Of a stretch of 64,000 nt of DNA, positions 1-9,045 are shown piece after piece; position 1 is the first letter of the stretch; each line of letters begins with the position of its first letter. This stretch comes from Acetobacteraceae bacterium (GTDB lineage: Bacteria; Pseudomonadota; Alphaproteobacteria; Acetobacterales; Acetobacteraceae). The position numbers were made by a program, and so were the translations under genes. The stretch covers positions 1 to 64,000 of the forward strand of contig JAIXWG010000015.1 of assembly GCA_027482245.1 (NCBI GenBank). The letters are read 5' to 3'. The notes below the pieces were generated by a model. That model made no database searches, was not told the origin of the DNA, and saw nothing but the letters and a program-made list of their open reading frames with translations.

Positions 1-103
1 CAAAGATTGGCGCCGCATTGCTACCCGCTACGACCGATGCCCCACCATCTTCTTCGGCGCCGTCACACTCGCCGCCATCGTCATCTTCTGGCTCGGCCAA
101 TGA
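1..103 (+). mobile_element. IS5-family transposase, C-terminal fragment (cut by window edge)
   Basis: The frame beginning at base 2 reads KDWRRIATRYDRCPTIFFGA and closes with a hydrophobic IFWLGQ and a TGA at 101-103. This is the characteristic end of IS5-group DDE transposases. Only about 33 codons are in the window, so whether the element is intact cannot be judged. The bases just after the stop (about 103-118) probably contain the element's terminal inverted repeat, but the other end is outside the window so I cannot confirm it. The next gene, on the opposite strand, runs into this sequence. Confidence 0.8.
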
Positions 104-860
104 GTCCTGAGCCTAGGACCTTCATCACCAGGATGGCGGCACCCGCCACGGCATCGCGCGCAATAGCCAGCATGGCGCCGAGCGGGCCGATCGACAGCGC
201 CATGGCCAGCACGGCGGCGACCGGCGCCGGCACCCGCTCGACCACCTCCGGCGCTGTCAGGATCAGCCCGACGCCAAGAGCGGCCAGGCCGAGCAGGCCG
301 AGGGCGACGGCCCAGCCGAAGGGAGCGGCGGCCAGCAGCGCGGTGGTCTGCCACCGCCACATCCACGGCGGCGCGGGCCGTCGGGCGCGCAGGCCGAGTC
401 GGATGCGGCGTTCCAGCAGCAGGATTGTGCCGCCGACGAGCACCAGGAGGAACACGGCACCGCCCACCGCCTGCCACCCTGCAAGGACATTCGTCGCCAT
501 CGCCTGCAGCAACGCCAGCGCCGGTATCGCCGCACCGGCGAGCATCGGCAGGCGGGGCGCCCAGCGATGCGCGAAGTCCAGGCCAGGGCGGCTGGCATCG
601 TCGATCCGGCAGGGCGCCGAAACGCCGGCGCGCATCCAGAACCAGCCGGAAAGGCCAAGCGCCAGGGCGGCCGCCGGCAGGGCCAGCAGCACCGCGTGCC
701 TGCCCATGCCGGTGATCATGTCCGGCATCTGCGGCGCCACCGCGAAGACGACCAGCGCGCCCAACGGCACGGCGAGCGCCACCGGTTCCTGCACGGCCAG
801 GGCCAGGATCCGCCGCCCGAAGAAGCCTGCCGCGAACAGGGCCAGCGCGATGAAGATCAT
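81..860 (-). CDS. Polytopic membrane protein of unknown function, C-terminus probably disrupted by the IS
   Basis: A 259-residue product with about seven hydrophobic segments: residues 1-20, 25-45, 55-75, 105-125, 130-145, 170-200 and 215-240. No family is recognised. I chose the ATG at 858-860 because a GGGGAA ribosome-binding site sits five bases upstream; a TTG further out has no such support. The last codons (GSGLIGRARR) and the stop lie inside or at the edge of the insertion-sequence end, so the natural C-terminus has probably been lost. It follows the M19 dipeptidase gene by 34 bases on the same strand and is likely the last gene of the patatin-dipeptidase operon. Confidence 0.6.
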   Translation of the reverse strand: MIFIALALFAAGFFGRRILALAVQEPVALAVPLGALVVFAVAPQMPDMITGMGRHAVLLALPAAALALGLSGWFWMRAGVSAPCRIDDASRPGLDFAHRWAPRLPMLAGAAIPALALLQAMATNVLAGWQAVGGAVFLLVLVGGTILLLERRIRLGLRARRPAPPWMWRWQTTALLAAAPFGWAVALGLLGLAALGVGLILTAPEVVERVPAPVAAVLAMALSIGPLGAMLAIARDAVAGAAILVMKVLGSGLIGRARR

Positions 861-894
861 GGCGTTTCCCCACAATCAGGACGGCCGGGCGCGG

Positions 895-2220
895 TCACGG
901 CATGGCCGCGCAGAAGGCGACATCCGTGCCGGCCCCGCCGAGGGCGCGGGCGAGTGCTTCGCAGGCGTTCATCCAGCCGATGCGCCGCGCCGCGCCGGCG
1001 CCCAACGCCCGTTCCGCCGCCGCCAGCACGATCGGGTGGCCGGTGGCGTCCACTGCCGTCGTGACGAATCCGTCGAAATCCGAGCCGATCGCGAGATGGC
1101 GCACCGGGTCCGCGACGCCCGCAGCCCGCAGCACCGCGGCCGTCCGCTCCATGGCCGAGATGACGGAGGCCACCGACCGCGTGCCCACCGCCTCATGCCA
1201 GTAGCCGATGCCGATGATGGCCTTGTTCTCCGCCAGGGCGCGCACATCCGGCGCGGTCAGGTTGCGGTCGCGGTCGCACTCCTCCTGCCCCGCGGAGGCG
1301 GATAGGCCATGGGGATCGCGGCAGTTGGCCGCTATCCCGCCATGCGAGTAGACCACCGGCCGGCTGGCCAGCGCCGCCGCCCGCTGCAAGGCGGCAGGGG
1401 AGAGGTGGGCGACATCCACCACCATGCCGCGCGCCTGCAGCGCCGCAACGAGGCGTTCCCCTGCCGCGGTGAGGGGCCCGGCCTGCACCCCCTCGCTCGC
1501 TCCCGCGAAGGCATTGTCGAACCGATGCACCAGCCCGACCATGCGGTAGCCGAGGCCGTGCAGCCATTCGACCTCCGCCTCCACCCGGTCGGGATCAAGG
1601 GGATGCGCGCCTTCCAGCCCGAGCAGCGCGCCGATCACGCCTTCCCCGGCGCGGCGCCGGCGGACCAGTTCCCGCAGGTCTGCCACGTCCCGGATCGCCA
1701 GAAGTTCGTGCGGCCCGCCCTGTGAACGCTGCACGAGGCGGGTGAAGGCCTGCGCCCGACCTTCCACGGTCGCGCGTGCGGAGAGGGCCTCCCCGGGCCG
1801 GCCGAGGATGAGGAACTGCAGCAGCGCCGTCAGATTGGGGCCGGCGCCATCCACGCAGCCATCGCGGGGCGAGCCATCCGGCGCGGGCGTCAGGCAGGGA
1901 GCCGTGTCGGGCGGGGTCACGGTGAACACCGTGAAGACCTGCAGCGCAACCTGCCCGCGCGCGAGCCGAGGCACGTCGGCATGGCCGGTGCCGGTCCCGT
2001 CCTCCAGCAGGTCCCGCCCCCACATCAGGCTATCGGCGTGCAGGTCCAGGACGGGCGCCTGCAGCACCGGCAGGCCGGGTTCCAGCGGGTCCGTGCGGTT
2101 GGCCAGCCAGCGCTCGAACGGCTGCGCGCAGGCGCCGGCGAGGAGGCCAAGCAGCAGCGCCGCCGCGCGGCTGGTGCGCGTGAGGCCAAGGGAGCGGGCG
2201 GGGCGCTCAGCGCCCGGCAT
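895..2220 (-). CDS. Membrane dipeptidase, peptidase family M19, predicted lipoprotein
   Basis: A 441-residue zinc dipeptidase of the renal-dipeptidase family, which hydrolyses dipeptides, often with a D- or dehydro-residue at the C-terminal position. The N-terminus has a signal segment and lipobox LLAGAC (Cys31), so the enzyme should be lipid-anchored in the envelope. The first metal motif is H61-A-D63. A YSHGG segment, an NLTAPDVRALAE stretch and the late GSDFDG motif follow in the family's order. Its start overlaps the stop of the upstream patatin gene by 14 bases, implying translational coupling. Physiological substrate unknown. Confidence 0.88.
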   Translation of the reverse strand: MPGAERPARSLGLTRTSRAAALLLGLLAGACAQPFERWLANRTDPLEPGLPVLQAPVLDLHADSLMWGRDLLEDGTGTGHADVPRLARGQVALQVFTVFTVTPPDTAPCLTPAPDGSPRDGCVDGAGPNLTALLQFLILGRPGEALSARATVEGRAQAFTRLVQRSQGGPHELLAIRDVADLRELVRRRRAGEGVIGALLGLEGAHPLDPDRVEAEVEWLHGLGYRMVGLVHRFDNAFAGASEGVQAGPLTAAGERLVAALQARGMVVDVAHLSPAALQRAAALASRPVVYSHGGIAANCRDPHGLSASAGQEECDRDRNLTAPDVRALAENKAIIGIGYWHEAVGTRSVASVISAMERTAAVLRAAGVADPVRHLAIGSDFDGFVTTAVDATGHPIVLAAAERALGAGAARRIGWMNACEALARALGGAGTDVAFCAAMP

Positions 2221-4249
2221 GCGCCCGGTCCACGATCCGGCAATTGGCGTCGGGCAGCAGGTCGCCGCGCGACCGGGAACGCCGAGCTTCCGCCTCCGCC
2301 AGCAACGGCTTCATGTCATCATCGGCGGCGCTGATGGCGCAGGCCGCCAGCGGATAGGGCGCCGTGCCGCGGCCCAGCCCGGGCTGCGTGCCGTCGATGA
2401 AGGCGGGCAGCAGGCTCAGTTCGCCGTCCCGGCAGGCGTCGGCGAAGGCCTGGGGGTCGCTCAGCGGCAACTTGCCCTCGTTGAGGTCGTTGCACAGTTC
2501 CTGCGCGCGCAGCGCCACCGACCAGCGCGCCGCGTGGCGCAGGCAGGTGGATAGGCCCTCCGGCAGGCTGGCCAGGGTCAGCAGCCCGGCATCCGCCTGC
2601 TTCGACCGTTCGAACAGGCATTGCGGGTGGATGTCGGTCAGGCCGAGCCGCTGGCGCAGCTGCGGGTCGCGCAGGCGGTTGAACGCGGCCAGCTGGTGGT
2701 TGGCCTGGCGTTGAAGCCTTTCCTGGTCGGAGTCGTAGAGGCTTTGCGCACCCGGCACCGGCTGTTCCAGCCAGCGGCTTTCCCCCGCCGCGCCGGGCTC
2801 CTGCATCAGGCCGCGCGTCTGTCGAAGCTGGGCCTCCGGCCCGCCGGCGGCGTATTCGTCCAGCACGGTCAGGCCGATCTCGTGCACGCGGATTCGTCCT
2901 TCGTCCCGCCAACCCGTCCATCCGCGTGATCGCTCGAAGTCGCGCGCGGCGAGGTCGAGTTCGCGCAGGTAGAGGCGGCTGCGCGTGCTGTAGGTGGCTG
3001 CCGAGGCACGGTCGAAGGCGGCGCTGGTCCGGCGGACGGTGCTGAAGAGATAGCCGAAGATGGATGGCGAATAGGCGGGTTCGTCGTCCACGCCGGTGGC
3101 GTCAGTCAGGCTCGTGTTCACCACGAAAATCAGGCCGCGGTCGGTGCGCGCGAAGACCTCGGCCCCTGTCCCCGGCATCTCCGCGGCGCGGGCATCGGAC
3201 CGGCGCTGGCCGGCCAGGACCTCCGCCAGCGTCATGTAGACCTCGATCAGCCCCTGGTTGTCGTTCGCGCCACCATCCGTGAGGAGCAGCCGCGCCGGGC
3301 CGTTGCGCCCCCGTCGCGCATGGTCGGTGACGCGCGCGAAGTCGATCAGCGCGGGAAAGGCCGAGGCGGCGGCCACCGCGCTCGCCAACGGGTAGGTCGT
3401 GATGTCGGAGCAGAGGCGGCGGAAGTAGAAATCCGTGAAGGAGAAGTGGGAGACCTCGTCGGCCGCGCGCCGCCGCAGGAAGCCGGCCATCGACTGGCTG
3501 CCGCGCCGGGAGACCTGCTGGCAGGCTTCGGCATCGTCCAGAATGAAGCGCTGGCCGGAGACGATGCTGCTGTTGACGAAGAGGTGCGGGCGGCGAGGGT
3601 TCAGGTCGGCAAAGGTGAAGCCGGCTTCGCGCCCCTGCGCATCGGCCAGGTAGGCGTGGTCGATGTAGCTTGCGAAGCGTTCATTCGGGATCGCCACCGG
3701 CAGGATGGGCAGGAACAGGCGGGCCGCGGCCTCCGTGATCAGGGGCCAGTAGCCCTGCGTCAGCCGGCCCATCGTCTGGGCGTAGCTCCAGACCGGCCTT
3801 GCGCCCCTTTCGATCCTTTCCTTGCAGGGCTCGTCCCACGGATCGCAGGACAGGGCGAAGAGCGTGGCGGCGAAGCTGCCGCCAGAGACGCCGGAGACGA
3901 TGTCGGCCTGCTGAAGCAGCCCGAAACGCTCCAGCATGAACAGGGCCTCGCCGCCGAAGGTCGCTGCCTTGGCGCCCCCGCCGGATATGGCGATCGCCAC
4001 GAAGTCGCGCCCGGCGCGGCCAGGCTGGTCCCGGCACTGGTCGGCCAGTTCCTGGCGGCTGCGCGCCCGGCGGGCTGGGTCGGCGGTGCAGCCAGGTCCG
4101 ATGTGCCAGCGGATCGGCGTGGCCGGATACGCCTCTCCGATCCCCGAGCGAGGCAGTGCGTCAAGTCGCCGGTTGACCCCTTCCGTGCTGGTGCAGGCCG
4201 AAAGGCCGAGGAGCAGGGCAATGATCGGGAACCGAGCGGACACGGCCAT
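2207..4249 (-). CDS. Patatin-like phospholipase, predicted lipoprotein
   Basis: A 680-residue patatin-fold serine hydrolase. The oxyanion-hole motif SGGGAKAATFGG is at residues 89-100, the nucleophile elbow G120-V-S122-G-G is intact, and the catalytic aspartate is in TDGG (Asp325). A lipobox LSAC (Cys19) follows a short signal segment, so it should be membrane-anchored outside the cytoplasm. An AGGAGG lies only one base before the ATG at 4249; the GTG two codons later is better spaced, so translation may begin there. It heads a minus-strand cluster with an M19 dipeptidase and a membrane protein. The lipid or ester substrate is unknown, and the long C-terminal half has no motif I recognise. 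Confidence 0.85.
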   Translation of the reverse strand: MAVSARFPIIALLLGLSACTSTEGVNRRLDALPRSGIGEAYPATPIRWHIGPGCTADPARRARSRQELADQCRDQPGRAGRDFVAIAISGGGAKAATFGGEALFMLERFGLLQQADIVSGVSGGSFAATLFALSCDPWDEPCKERIERGARPVWSYAQTMGRLTQGYWPLITEAAARLFLPILPVAIPNERFASYIDHAYLADAQGREAGFTFADLNPRRPHLFVNSSIVSGQRFILDDAEACQQVSRRGSQSMAGFLRRRAADEVSHFSFTDFYFRRLCSDITTYPLASAVAAASAFPALIDFARVTDHARRGRNGPARLLLTDGGANDNQGLIEVYMTLAEVLAGQRRSDARAAEMPGTGAEVFARTDRGLIFVVNTSLTDATGVDDEPAYSPSIFGYLFSTVRRTSAAFDRASAATYSTRSRLYLRELDLAARDFERSRGWTGWRDEGRIRVHEIGLTVLDEYAAGGPEAQLRQTRGLMQEPGAAGESRWLEQPVPGAQSLYDSDQERLQRQANHQLAAFNRLRDPQLRQRLGLTDIHPQCLFERSKQADAGLLTLASLPEGLSTCLRHAARWSVALRAQELCNDLNEGKLPLSDPQAFADACRDGELSLLPAFIDGTQPGLGRGTAPYPLAACAISAADDDMKPLLAEAEARRSRSRGDLLPDANCRIVDRAHAGR

Positions 4250-4438
4250 GCCTCCTGTACCGCCAGTGGACCATCGGAAGGCCGGGACGGTGGCCGCCTG
4301 AGTATGCGAACCGGATTTGCGAATGCGCAACGATACGATAGACGATCATTCGTTAACTCTTTTCCATCCATGCCGACGGCGCTTGTCCTCCCGCCGCCCG
4401 CAGGCGCAGCGTTTCCACCCTTGCTCGGGGATACGTCG

Positions 4439-6175
4439 ATGCTGCCGCTTCGGATCCGCCGCCTGGTCGCTCCTCTATGTGCCGCCCCGCTGGTAGCGGC
4501 CCTCCTCCTCGGCTGCGCCGGCGGCCAGCCTCCCGCCGTGGCGACGCTGCCGCAGGGCGAGAGTTGGGGGGAGGATAGGCGGGCCGCCTTCCACTTCGCG
4601 CCGCAGGGGTCACTGCTGATTCCGGCAGCCTGGTTCATGGCGCTGGAGCGCGCCGATGCGCCGGGCCTTTTCGCCGCGCCCGACAACCTTGCCCGCTTCG
4701 GCTTCCTGCGGGCCACGGGCAACGCCGCCGCGCGCGCCAATCCGCTCGGCCTGCCGATCGGCTTCGCGGTGGAGCCGGAGGCACGGCCGGGCGACGGGCC
4801 CTGGCTTGGCCTGACCTGCGCGGCCTGCCACACGAACGAGGTGCAGGCCCGCGGCCAGCGCTTCCGCATCGAGGGTGCGCCCGCGATGCTGGATTTCGAC
4901 CGCTTCGGCCAGGCGCTGGATGCGGCGGTCCAGGCCACTGCCGGCGATCCGGCGCGGCTGGAGCGTATGCGCGACCGCCTGCGCGGGGCGGACGATGCCG
5001 GCTTCACGACGCGCTTCACCGCCTTCGCCACCACCTCGGCCGCCCTGTGGCAGGTTCAGCGCCCGGCCCTGGCCTCCGGCCCAGGGCGGGTCGACGCGCT
5101 CGGCCAGATCATCAACGCCCTTGCCGTCGTGCAACTCGGGGAACCGCGAAACGCGAGGCCGCCCGCGGCGCCGACCAGTTTCCCGTTCCTGTGGACGACG
5201 CCGGACCAGGACTGGGTGCAATGGGCGCCGATCGCCGGCAATCCCATCGCCCGCAATGCCGGCCAGGTGCTCGGCGTGTTCGGCCACGCGGTCCTGGCGC
5301 CCCCCGCCGCGCCTGGCGGTAACCCGCGCTTCTCCTCCAGCGTGCGCTTCGCCGACCTGCACGCGATCGAGCAGTGGCTGCGCCGGCTGGAGGCGCCGCG
5401 CTGGCCGGAGGCGGCCTTCGGCGCGATCGATCCGCGGTTGTGGGAGCGCGGGCAGCAGGTGGTGCAGCGCGACTGCGTAGGCTGCCACAACGACCCGGCC
5501 GCGCCGCGGCTGACTGCGCCGGAACTGTCCGTGCTCGGCCGCCGCTTCATCCTGACCGGCGCCGTGCCGCAGCGCGAGATCGGGACGGACAGCGCCTACA
5601 CCGCGGCGCTTGCGCGCCGCACGGTGCTCACGGCGCGGGCGGCGGACCTGTTCGATGGGCGGGCTGAAGTGCCTGCGGTGGATTTCATGGCGACGATGGT
5701 GGAACTCGTCCTCCGCCATGGCCTCGCGGGCCTCGCCCTGTCCCCGGCCGCGCAGGCGGACTATTTCGGCGGGCGGCTGGTACCGCCGCCGCCGGGCGCG
5801 CCACCGGGCACGCCTCCCGAACCCTGGCATGCGACGGAGGCGCGGGTGGTGTCGCTGAAGGCGGGGCCCCTTCTCGGTCTCTGGGCGACGGGGCCCTTCC
5901 TGCACAACGGCTCGGTCGCCACGCTCGACGAACTGCTCGGCCCCGTGGCCAACCGGCGGACGCGGTTCTGGACCGGATCGCGTGAACTCGACCTCGAACG
6001 GCTGGGCTTCGTGTCGGAGGAAGCGCCGGGCCTCTTTCCCTTCGACACCACGCTGCCCGGCAACGGCAATGGGGGGCACGACCACCCGCTACCCGACGAC
6101 GAACGGCGCGCGGTGCTGGAATACCTGAAGGACCCGCTGCGCTTCCCGGTCGGGGCCCCGCATGCGGCGCGCTAG
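4439..6175 (+). CDS. Dihaem c-type cytochrome, RoxA-like family, predicted lipoprotein
   Basis: A 578-residue product with two covalent-haem motifs, CAACH at 127-131 and CVGCH at 346-350, spaced as in the RoxA/dihaem peroxidase-like superfamily. Family-like sequence follows the first haem (RIEGAPAMLDFDRF). The start chosen gives a signal segment with lipobox LLLGCAGG, so the protein is probably anchored in the periplasm. RoxA itself is a rubber oxygenase, but most relatives are uncharacterised, so no substrate is claimed. It is divergent from the patatin gene, and the next gene begins 14 bases before its stop, so the two are very likely co-translated. Confidence 0.82.
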   Translation: MLPLRIRRLVAPLCAAPLVAALLLGCAGGQPPAVATLPQGESWGEDRRAAFHFAPQGSLLIPAAWFMALERADAPGLFAAPDNLARFGFLRATGNAAARANPLGLPIGFAVEPEARPGDGPWLGLTCAACHTNEVQARGQRFRIEGAPAMLDFDRFGQALDAAVQATAGDPARLERMRDRLRGADDAGFTTRFTAFATTSAALWQVQRPALASGPGRVDALGQIINALAVVQLGEPRNARPPAAPTSFPFLWTTPDQDWVQWAPIAGNPIARNAGQVLGVFGHAVLAPPAAPGGNPRFSSSVRFADLHAIEQWLRRLEAPRWPEAAFGAIDPRLWERGQQVVQRDCVGCHNDPAAPRLTAPELSVLGRRFILTGAVPQREIGTDSAYTAALARRTVLTARAADLFDGRAEVPAVDFMATMVELVLRHGLAGLALSPAAQADYFGGRLVPPPPGAPPGTPPEPWHATEARVVSLKAGPLLGLWATGPFLHNGSVATLDELLGPVANRRTRFWTGSRELDLERLGFVSEEAPGLFPFDTTLPGNGNGGHDHPLPDDERRAVLEYLKDPLRFPVGAPHAAR

Positions 6176-7304
6176 GGCTGCGGCCGGCCTTGCAGGGCTT
6201 CTGCTGCTGGTGGCTTGCGGCCTGATCCCGCCCGGCGGGCCGGCGCGGCAGGATCGCGCCCTGCTCCCGCTCTCCTGCCAGCCCATCGCCATCCCGGGCG
6301 CGGAGGATGTCGTGGTGCATGCCGAGGCCGGCGTCGCCTATGTGTCATCCACCGACCGGCGCGTCCTGTTCGGGCAGCGGGAACCTGAGCCGGGCCGTCC
6401 CGTCGGCCATCTTTTCCGGCTGGACCTGAAGCAGACGCGACCCGAGGCCGTGGATGTCACGCCGCAGGCGCTGCGCGACCACGCCTTCCAGCCGCACGGC
6501 CTCGGCCTTCTGCCGTTGCCTGGGGGCCAGGCGCGGCTGTTCGTCATCAACCACCGCGCCCCGCTGAACACGCCGACGGCGCAGGGCACGCTGCACAGCA
6601 TCGAGATCCTCGACCTGCCGGCCACGGGTGCCGGGCCGCTCGGCCTGCGGCGCAGCGGCATCACCGGCCCGGCCCTGACCAACCCGAACGACATCGCGCC
6701 GGTAGACGGCGATGCCTTCTACGTCACCAATACCGATTCCGGGCAGCCGGACGCCATCACGCTGTTGCGGACCCTGTTCGGCATCGGCGGCGGCAGCGTC
6801 GTCTATTTCGACGGCCTCTCCTTCCACCCGACGGCGCGCTACGTCCCTTTCGCGAACGGCGTCACCGCCGATCCGGCGCGCCGGCTGCTGCACGTCAGTT
6901 CCTCCGCCGATGGCGTGCTGCGCAGCTTCAGCTGGGCGGGCGGGCACCCCGCGCAGCCCGCCGGAGCGCAGCTGACCGGCCTCCGTGGCGACAACATGGA
7001 CATTCCGGCCGGCCAGGACTCCGTCCTTCTGCTTGCCGGGCATCCCTCGGCCCTTGCCCTGCTGCGCCACCGCCGCGGGGCCGACACCGCACCCTCCCGC
7101 GTCGTCATGCTCCAGCGTGACGCGGACGGCCTTCCCCTGCCGGGCGTCACCCTCCTCTACGAGAGCGATGGTGTCGAGACGGCGAACAACGCCCTTGCCG
7201 CGGCCAGCGTGATGGCCGCCTGGACGGCACCGCAGGGCGGCCGGCGACGCTACCTGCTCGGCGCGATCCTGTCCCAGCGCATGCTGCTCTGCGATCACGC
7301 GTGA
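6162..7304 (+). CDS. Paraoxonase/SMP-30-like beta-propeller lipoprotein
   Basis: A 380-residue product with lipobox LLVACG near residue 19, so predicted to be lipid-anchored. The order of blocks (AEAGVAYVSSTDRR, QPHGLGL, NPNDIAPV, FYVTNT, FANGVTAD, GDNMDIPA) matches paraoxonase/arylesterase six-bladed propellers, in which Asn and Asp residues of such blocks bind calcium. Members are lactonases or esterases; the substrate here is unknown. It overlaps the dihaem cytochrome gene by 14 bases and probably acts with it in the periplasm. A strictly structural propeller role is possible. Confidence 0.72.
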   Translation: MRRARAAAGLAGLLLLVACGLIPPGGPARQDRALLPLSCQPIAIPGAEDVVVHAEAGVAYVSSTDRRVLFGQREPEPGRPVGHLFRLDLKQTRPEAVDVTPQALRDHAFQPHGLGLLPLPGGQARLFVINHRAPLNTPTAQGTLHSIEILDLPATGAGPLGLRRSGITGPALTNPNDIAPVDGDAFYVTNTDSGQPDAITLLRTLFGIGGGSVVYFDGLSFHPTARYVPFANGVTADPARRLLHVSSSADGVLRSFSWAGGHPAQPAGAQLTGLRGDNMDIPAGQDSVLLLAGHPSALALLRHRRGADTAPSRVVMLQRDADGLPLPGVTLLYESDGVETANNALAAASVMAAWTAPQGGRRRYLLGAILSQRMLLCDHA

Positions 7305-7594
7305 CGCCAGAACGGCAGCAAGCGATGCCAAGCGGCTGGGAGGATTGGCGGACCAATACGATCAGGCCGCACGACCTCTGCCATCGGAGCGCGGCGATGG
7401 GGCCGGCACGGTCCGCAGCAGCAGGAGCATGGGCGAAGCTCCAAGAGACGGCTTGAGAACACTGAACGGCTCGGCTCCGCGGGTCTTTTCCGCCGCGGCG
7501 GCATCAGCGAACTTGCCGATGCAACCAGCATCGGCAGCGTCCGCTTCCTGGCAGCGACGAAAAATCTCCTGCGGATCCCGAGCCGCCAGCAGTC
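7305..7594. other. Gene-free remnant sequence at the island edge
   Basis: This 290-base stretch follows the paraoxonase-like stop and precedes the IS481 remnant. Short frames exist on both strands but none shows homology I recognise, a ribosome-binding site or the strong GC3 bias of the neighbouring genes. I see no copy of the tRNA-Ala 3' end here that would mark the far attachment site of the integrated element. Confidence 0.5.
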
Positions 7595-8050
7595 TCACAC
7601 GGTCTCCGAGCGACTTCGACGAGTCGGTCTACGGCGAACCTGGCGGTCCGGTCGATGTCCACGAACAGATGGAGTTTTCCCTCGGAGGTCAGCACCTCGG
7701 CGGTGTCGATGCGGAAGTAGCCGATGGGATGGCGCTTGCACTTCTGCCGCTTCGGCCTGTCCCCTTCGACGTCGGGCAGTCGCGAGATGCTGTCTCGCTG
7801 CAAGCATCGGTGCAGGGCCGACCGGGTCACGGGCGGGATCGGTTGTTGGAGGGCGTGGAGGCCACCGTCCAACGGCAGAAGCGTATGCGACGATCGTCGC
7901 CTCATCGGCCTCGCTGAGAACCGTAGACCGTGGCTCTTCCGGCCCGGTCTTGAGGTCCTCGACCGTTGCCCGGCTTCGCCCTATCGCGACCGTCTTGGGG
8001 CTGATGCCGTGTTCGCGACTTGCGGAACCGCTTCTCCATCGTCTTCCGCC
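7595..8050 (-). pseudogene. IS481-family transposase remnant (frameshifted, truncated)
   Basis: Pieces of one IS481 transposase occur in successive frames on the minus strand. First comes EHGISPKTVA and GPEEPRSTVLSEADEATIV (about 8020-7870). After a frameshift come HTLLPLDGGLHALQQPIPP, SALHRCLQRDSISRLPDVEG, and the catalytic-region block HPIGYFRIDTAEV with LFVDIDRTARFA (about 7890-7600). Homology stops soon after, so the final catalytic acidic residue and the C-terminus are missing. At least one frameshift plus the truncation mean it cannot make an active transposase. It abuts the broken integrase, suggesting insertion into, or recombination with, that gene. Confidence 0.82.
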
Positions 8051-8054
8051 GCAT

Positions 8055-8979
8055 CGTCTTGATGACGGACTTCTCCGCAAACGGATTGACCGTCACGTGA
8101 CCCGCCATGCGCTCGTGCTCGAAGAGGTTCTTCAGTGAGACGAGGACTTGATGCTGCCAGCGTACGGCGGCTCGAGCGTCAGTTCCTTCGCCTTCCGCGC
8201 CTTCCCGAAGAGGTCGAGGGCAGCCTGGCAGCGCCTAACGCTTCGATCGGGATCCTGAGATCTCCCTCGGCGTCGGTGACCTGCTTTTCCTGGATGCCGC
8301 CCTGCCGTCGGCAAAAGGCCGCCGCTGACCGCGGACCTGGGCGGCGAAGCATCGTCACCGGGACCACGCCCGGCCGCGAGCAGGGGAGGCAGGTGATCTA
8401 CCTGGCCCCCGCTCCAGGCGATCCTGGACTCCTGCAGCGCGCCATGGGCGTCCATCGGGATTTTCGCCAGGATGGTGACGGCGCGCGGCTTCATGGGCAC
8501 TGACATGCTGGCGTGGAGGAGAAGCCCCTCGGCGGCCTCCCTCATGCGGCTGAAGTCGCCGCGCTGGTATTCCTCGCTGGCCGCCTCCAGGGTCAACCCC
8601 GCATCCCGTCCGAAGACTCGGCGATGCTCCGCCCGCCGCTCCGCTCGCCGACAGAGCGGCGCTGCCCGGATCCCGAGCGAAGCGGCCATCATCGAGCAGT
8701 GCCCGTTCGCGCTCGACTTCGGCCTTCAACCAGTCAAGGGCAAGCGCCTGGAGTTCAGCGGTCGACCGGCCACGATCGCCGCTCACCAATCGCCAGAGGT
8801 GCTGGAAGCGAAGCGCGATGCCGGGCTGCGACCGCCCTGGCCTTGATGCCGTCTGACATGCCGAGGGCACGGCCCAATTCACGCCGGCCGAGACACCCGA
8901 CCGGGTCCTGGGGCACGCGCAGGCGGAGGGAACAGCGACCATCTCGAACCTGGATACAGGACGGCGACGATCGAGCCAT
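8055..8979 (-). pseudogene. Tyrosine integrase (DUF6538-type N-terminus) remnant
   Basis: From an ATG at 8979 the reading begins CIQVRDGRCSLRLRVPQD and LGRRELGRALG, the DUF6538-type N-terminus of phage/island integrases. It then jumps frame to RFQHLWRLVSGDRGRSTAEL (about 8820-8640) and again to RAERRAEHRRVFGRDAGLTL and SEEYQRGDFSRMREAAEGLL. The core-binding segment WQHQVLVSLKNLFEHERMAG with HVTVNPFAEK ends near 8060, where the IS481 remnant starts. No catalytic RxxR/Tyr domain remains. The gene starts 67 bases from the 3' end of tRNA-Ala, the classic position for an integrase that targets a tRNA gene. Confidence 0.8.
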
Positions 8980-9045
8980 GTGGGGTGCCTCGTGTAGCAG
9001 AGGGCACCGCCAGCAACGCCTAAATGCTTGGGATCTATGAAACGG

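Noticed and set aside
3320..4438. A 1.1 kb open extension upstream of the dihaem cytochrome on the plus strand
   Set aside because: It is antisense to the patatin gene; the real signal peptide and lipobox begin only at 4439.
7362..7598. Small minus-strand frame of 78 codons downstream of the IS481 remnant
   Set aside because: No homology, no ribosome-binding site, and it lies in eroded island sequence.
8100..8179. First reading of HVTVNPFAEK as part of the IS481 transposase
   Set aside because: With the preceding WQHQVLVSLKNLFEHERMAG in the same frame it fits the core-binding domain of the integrase, so it was moved to that pseudogene.
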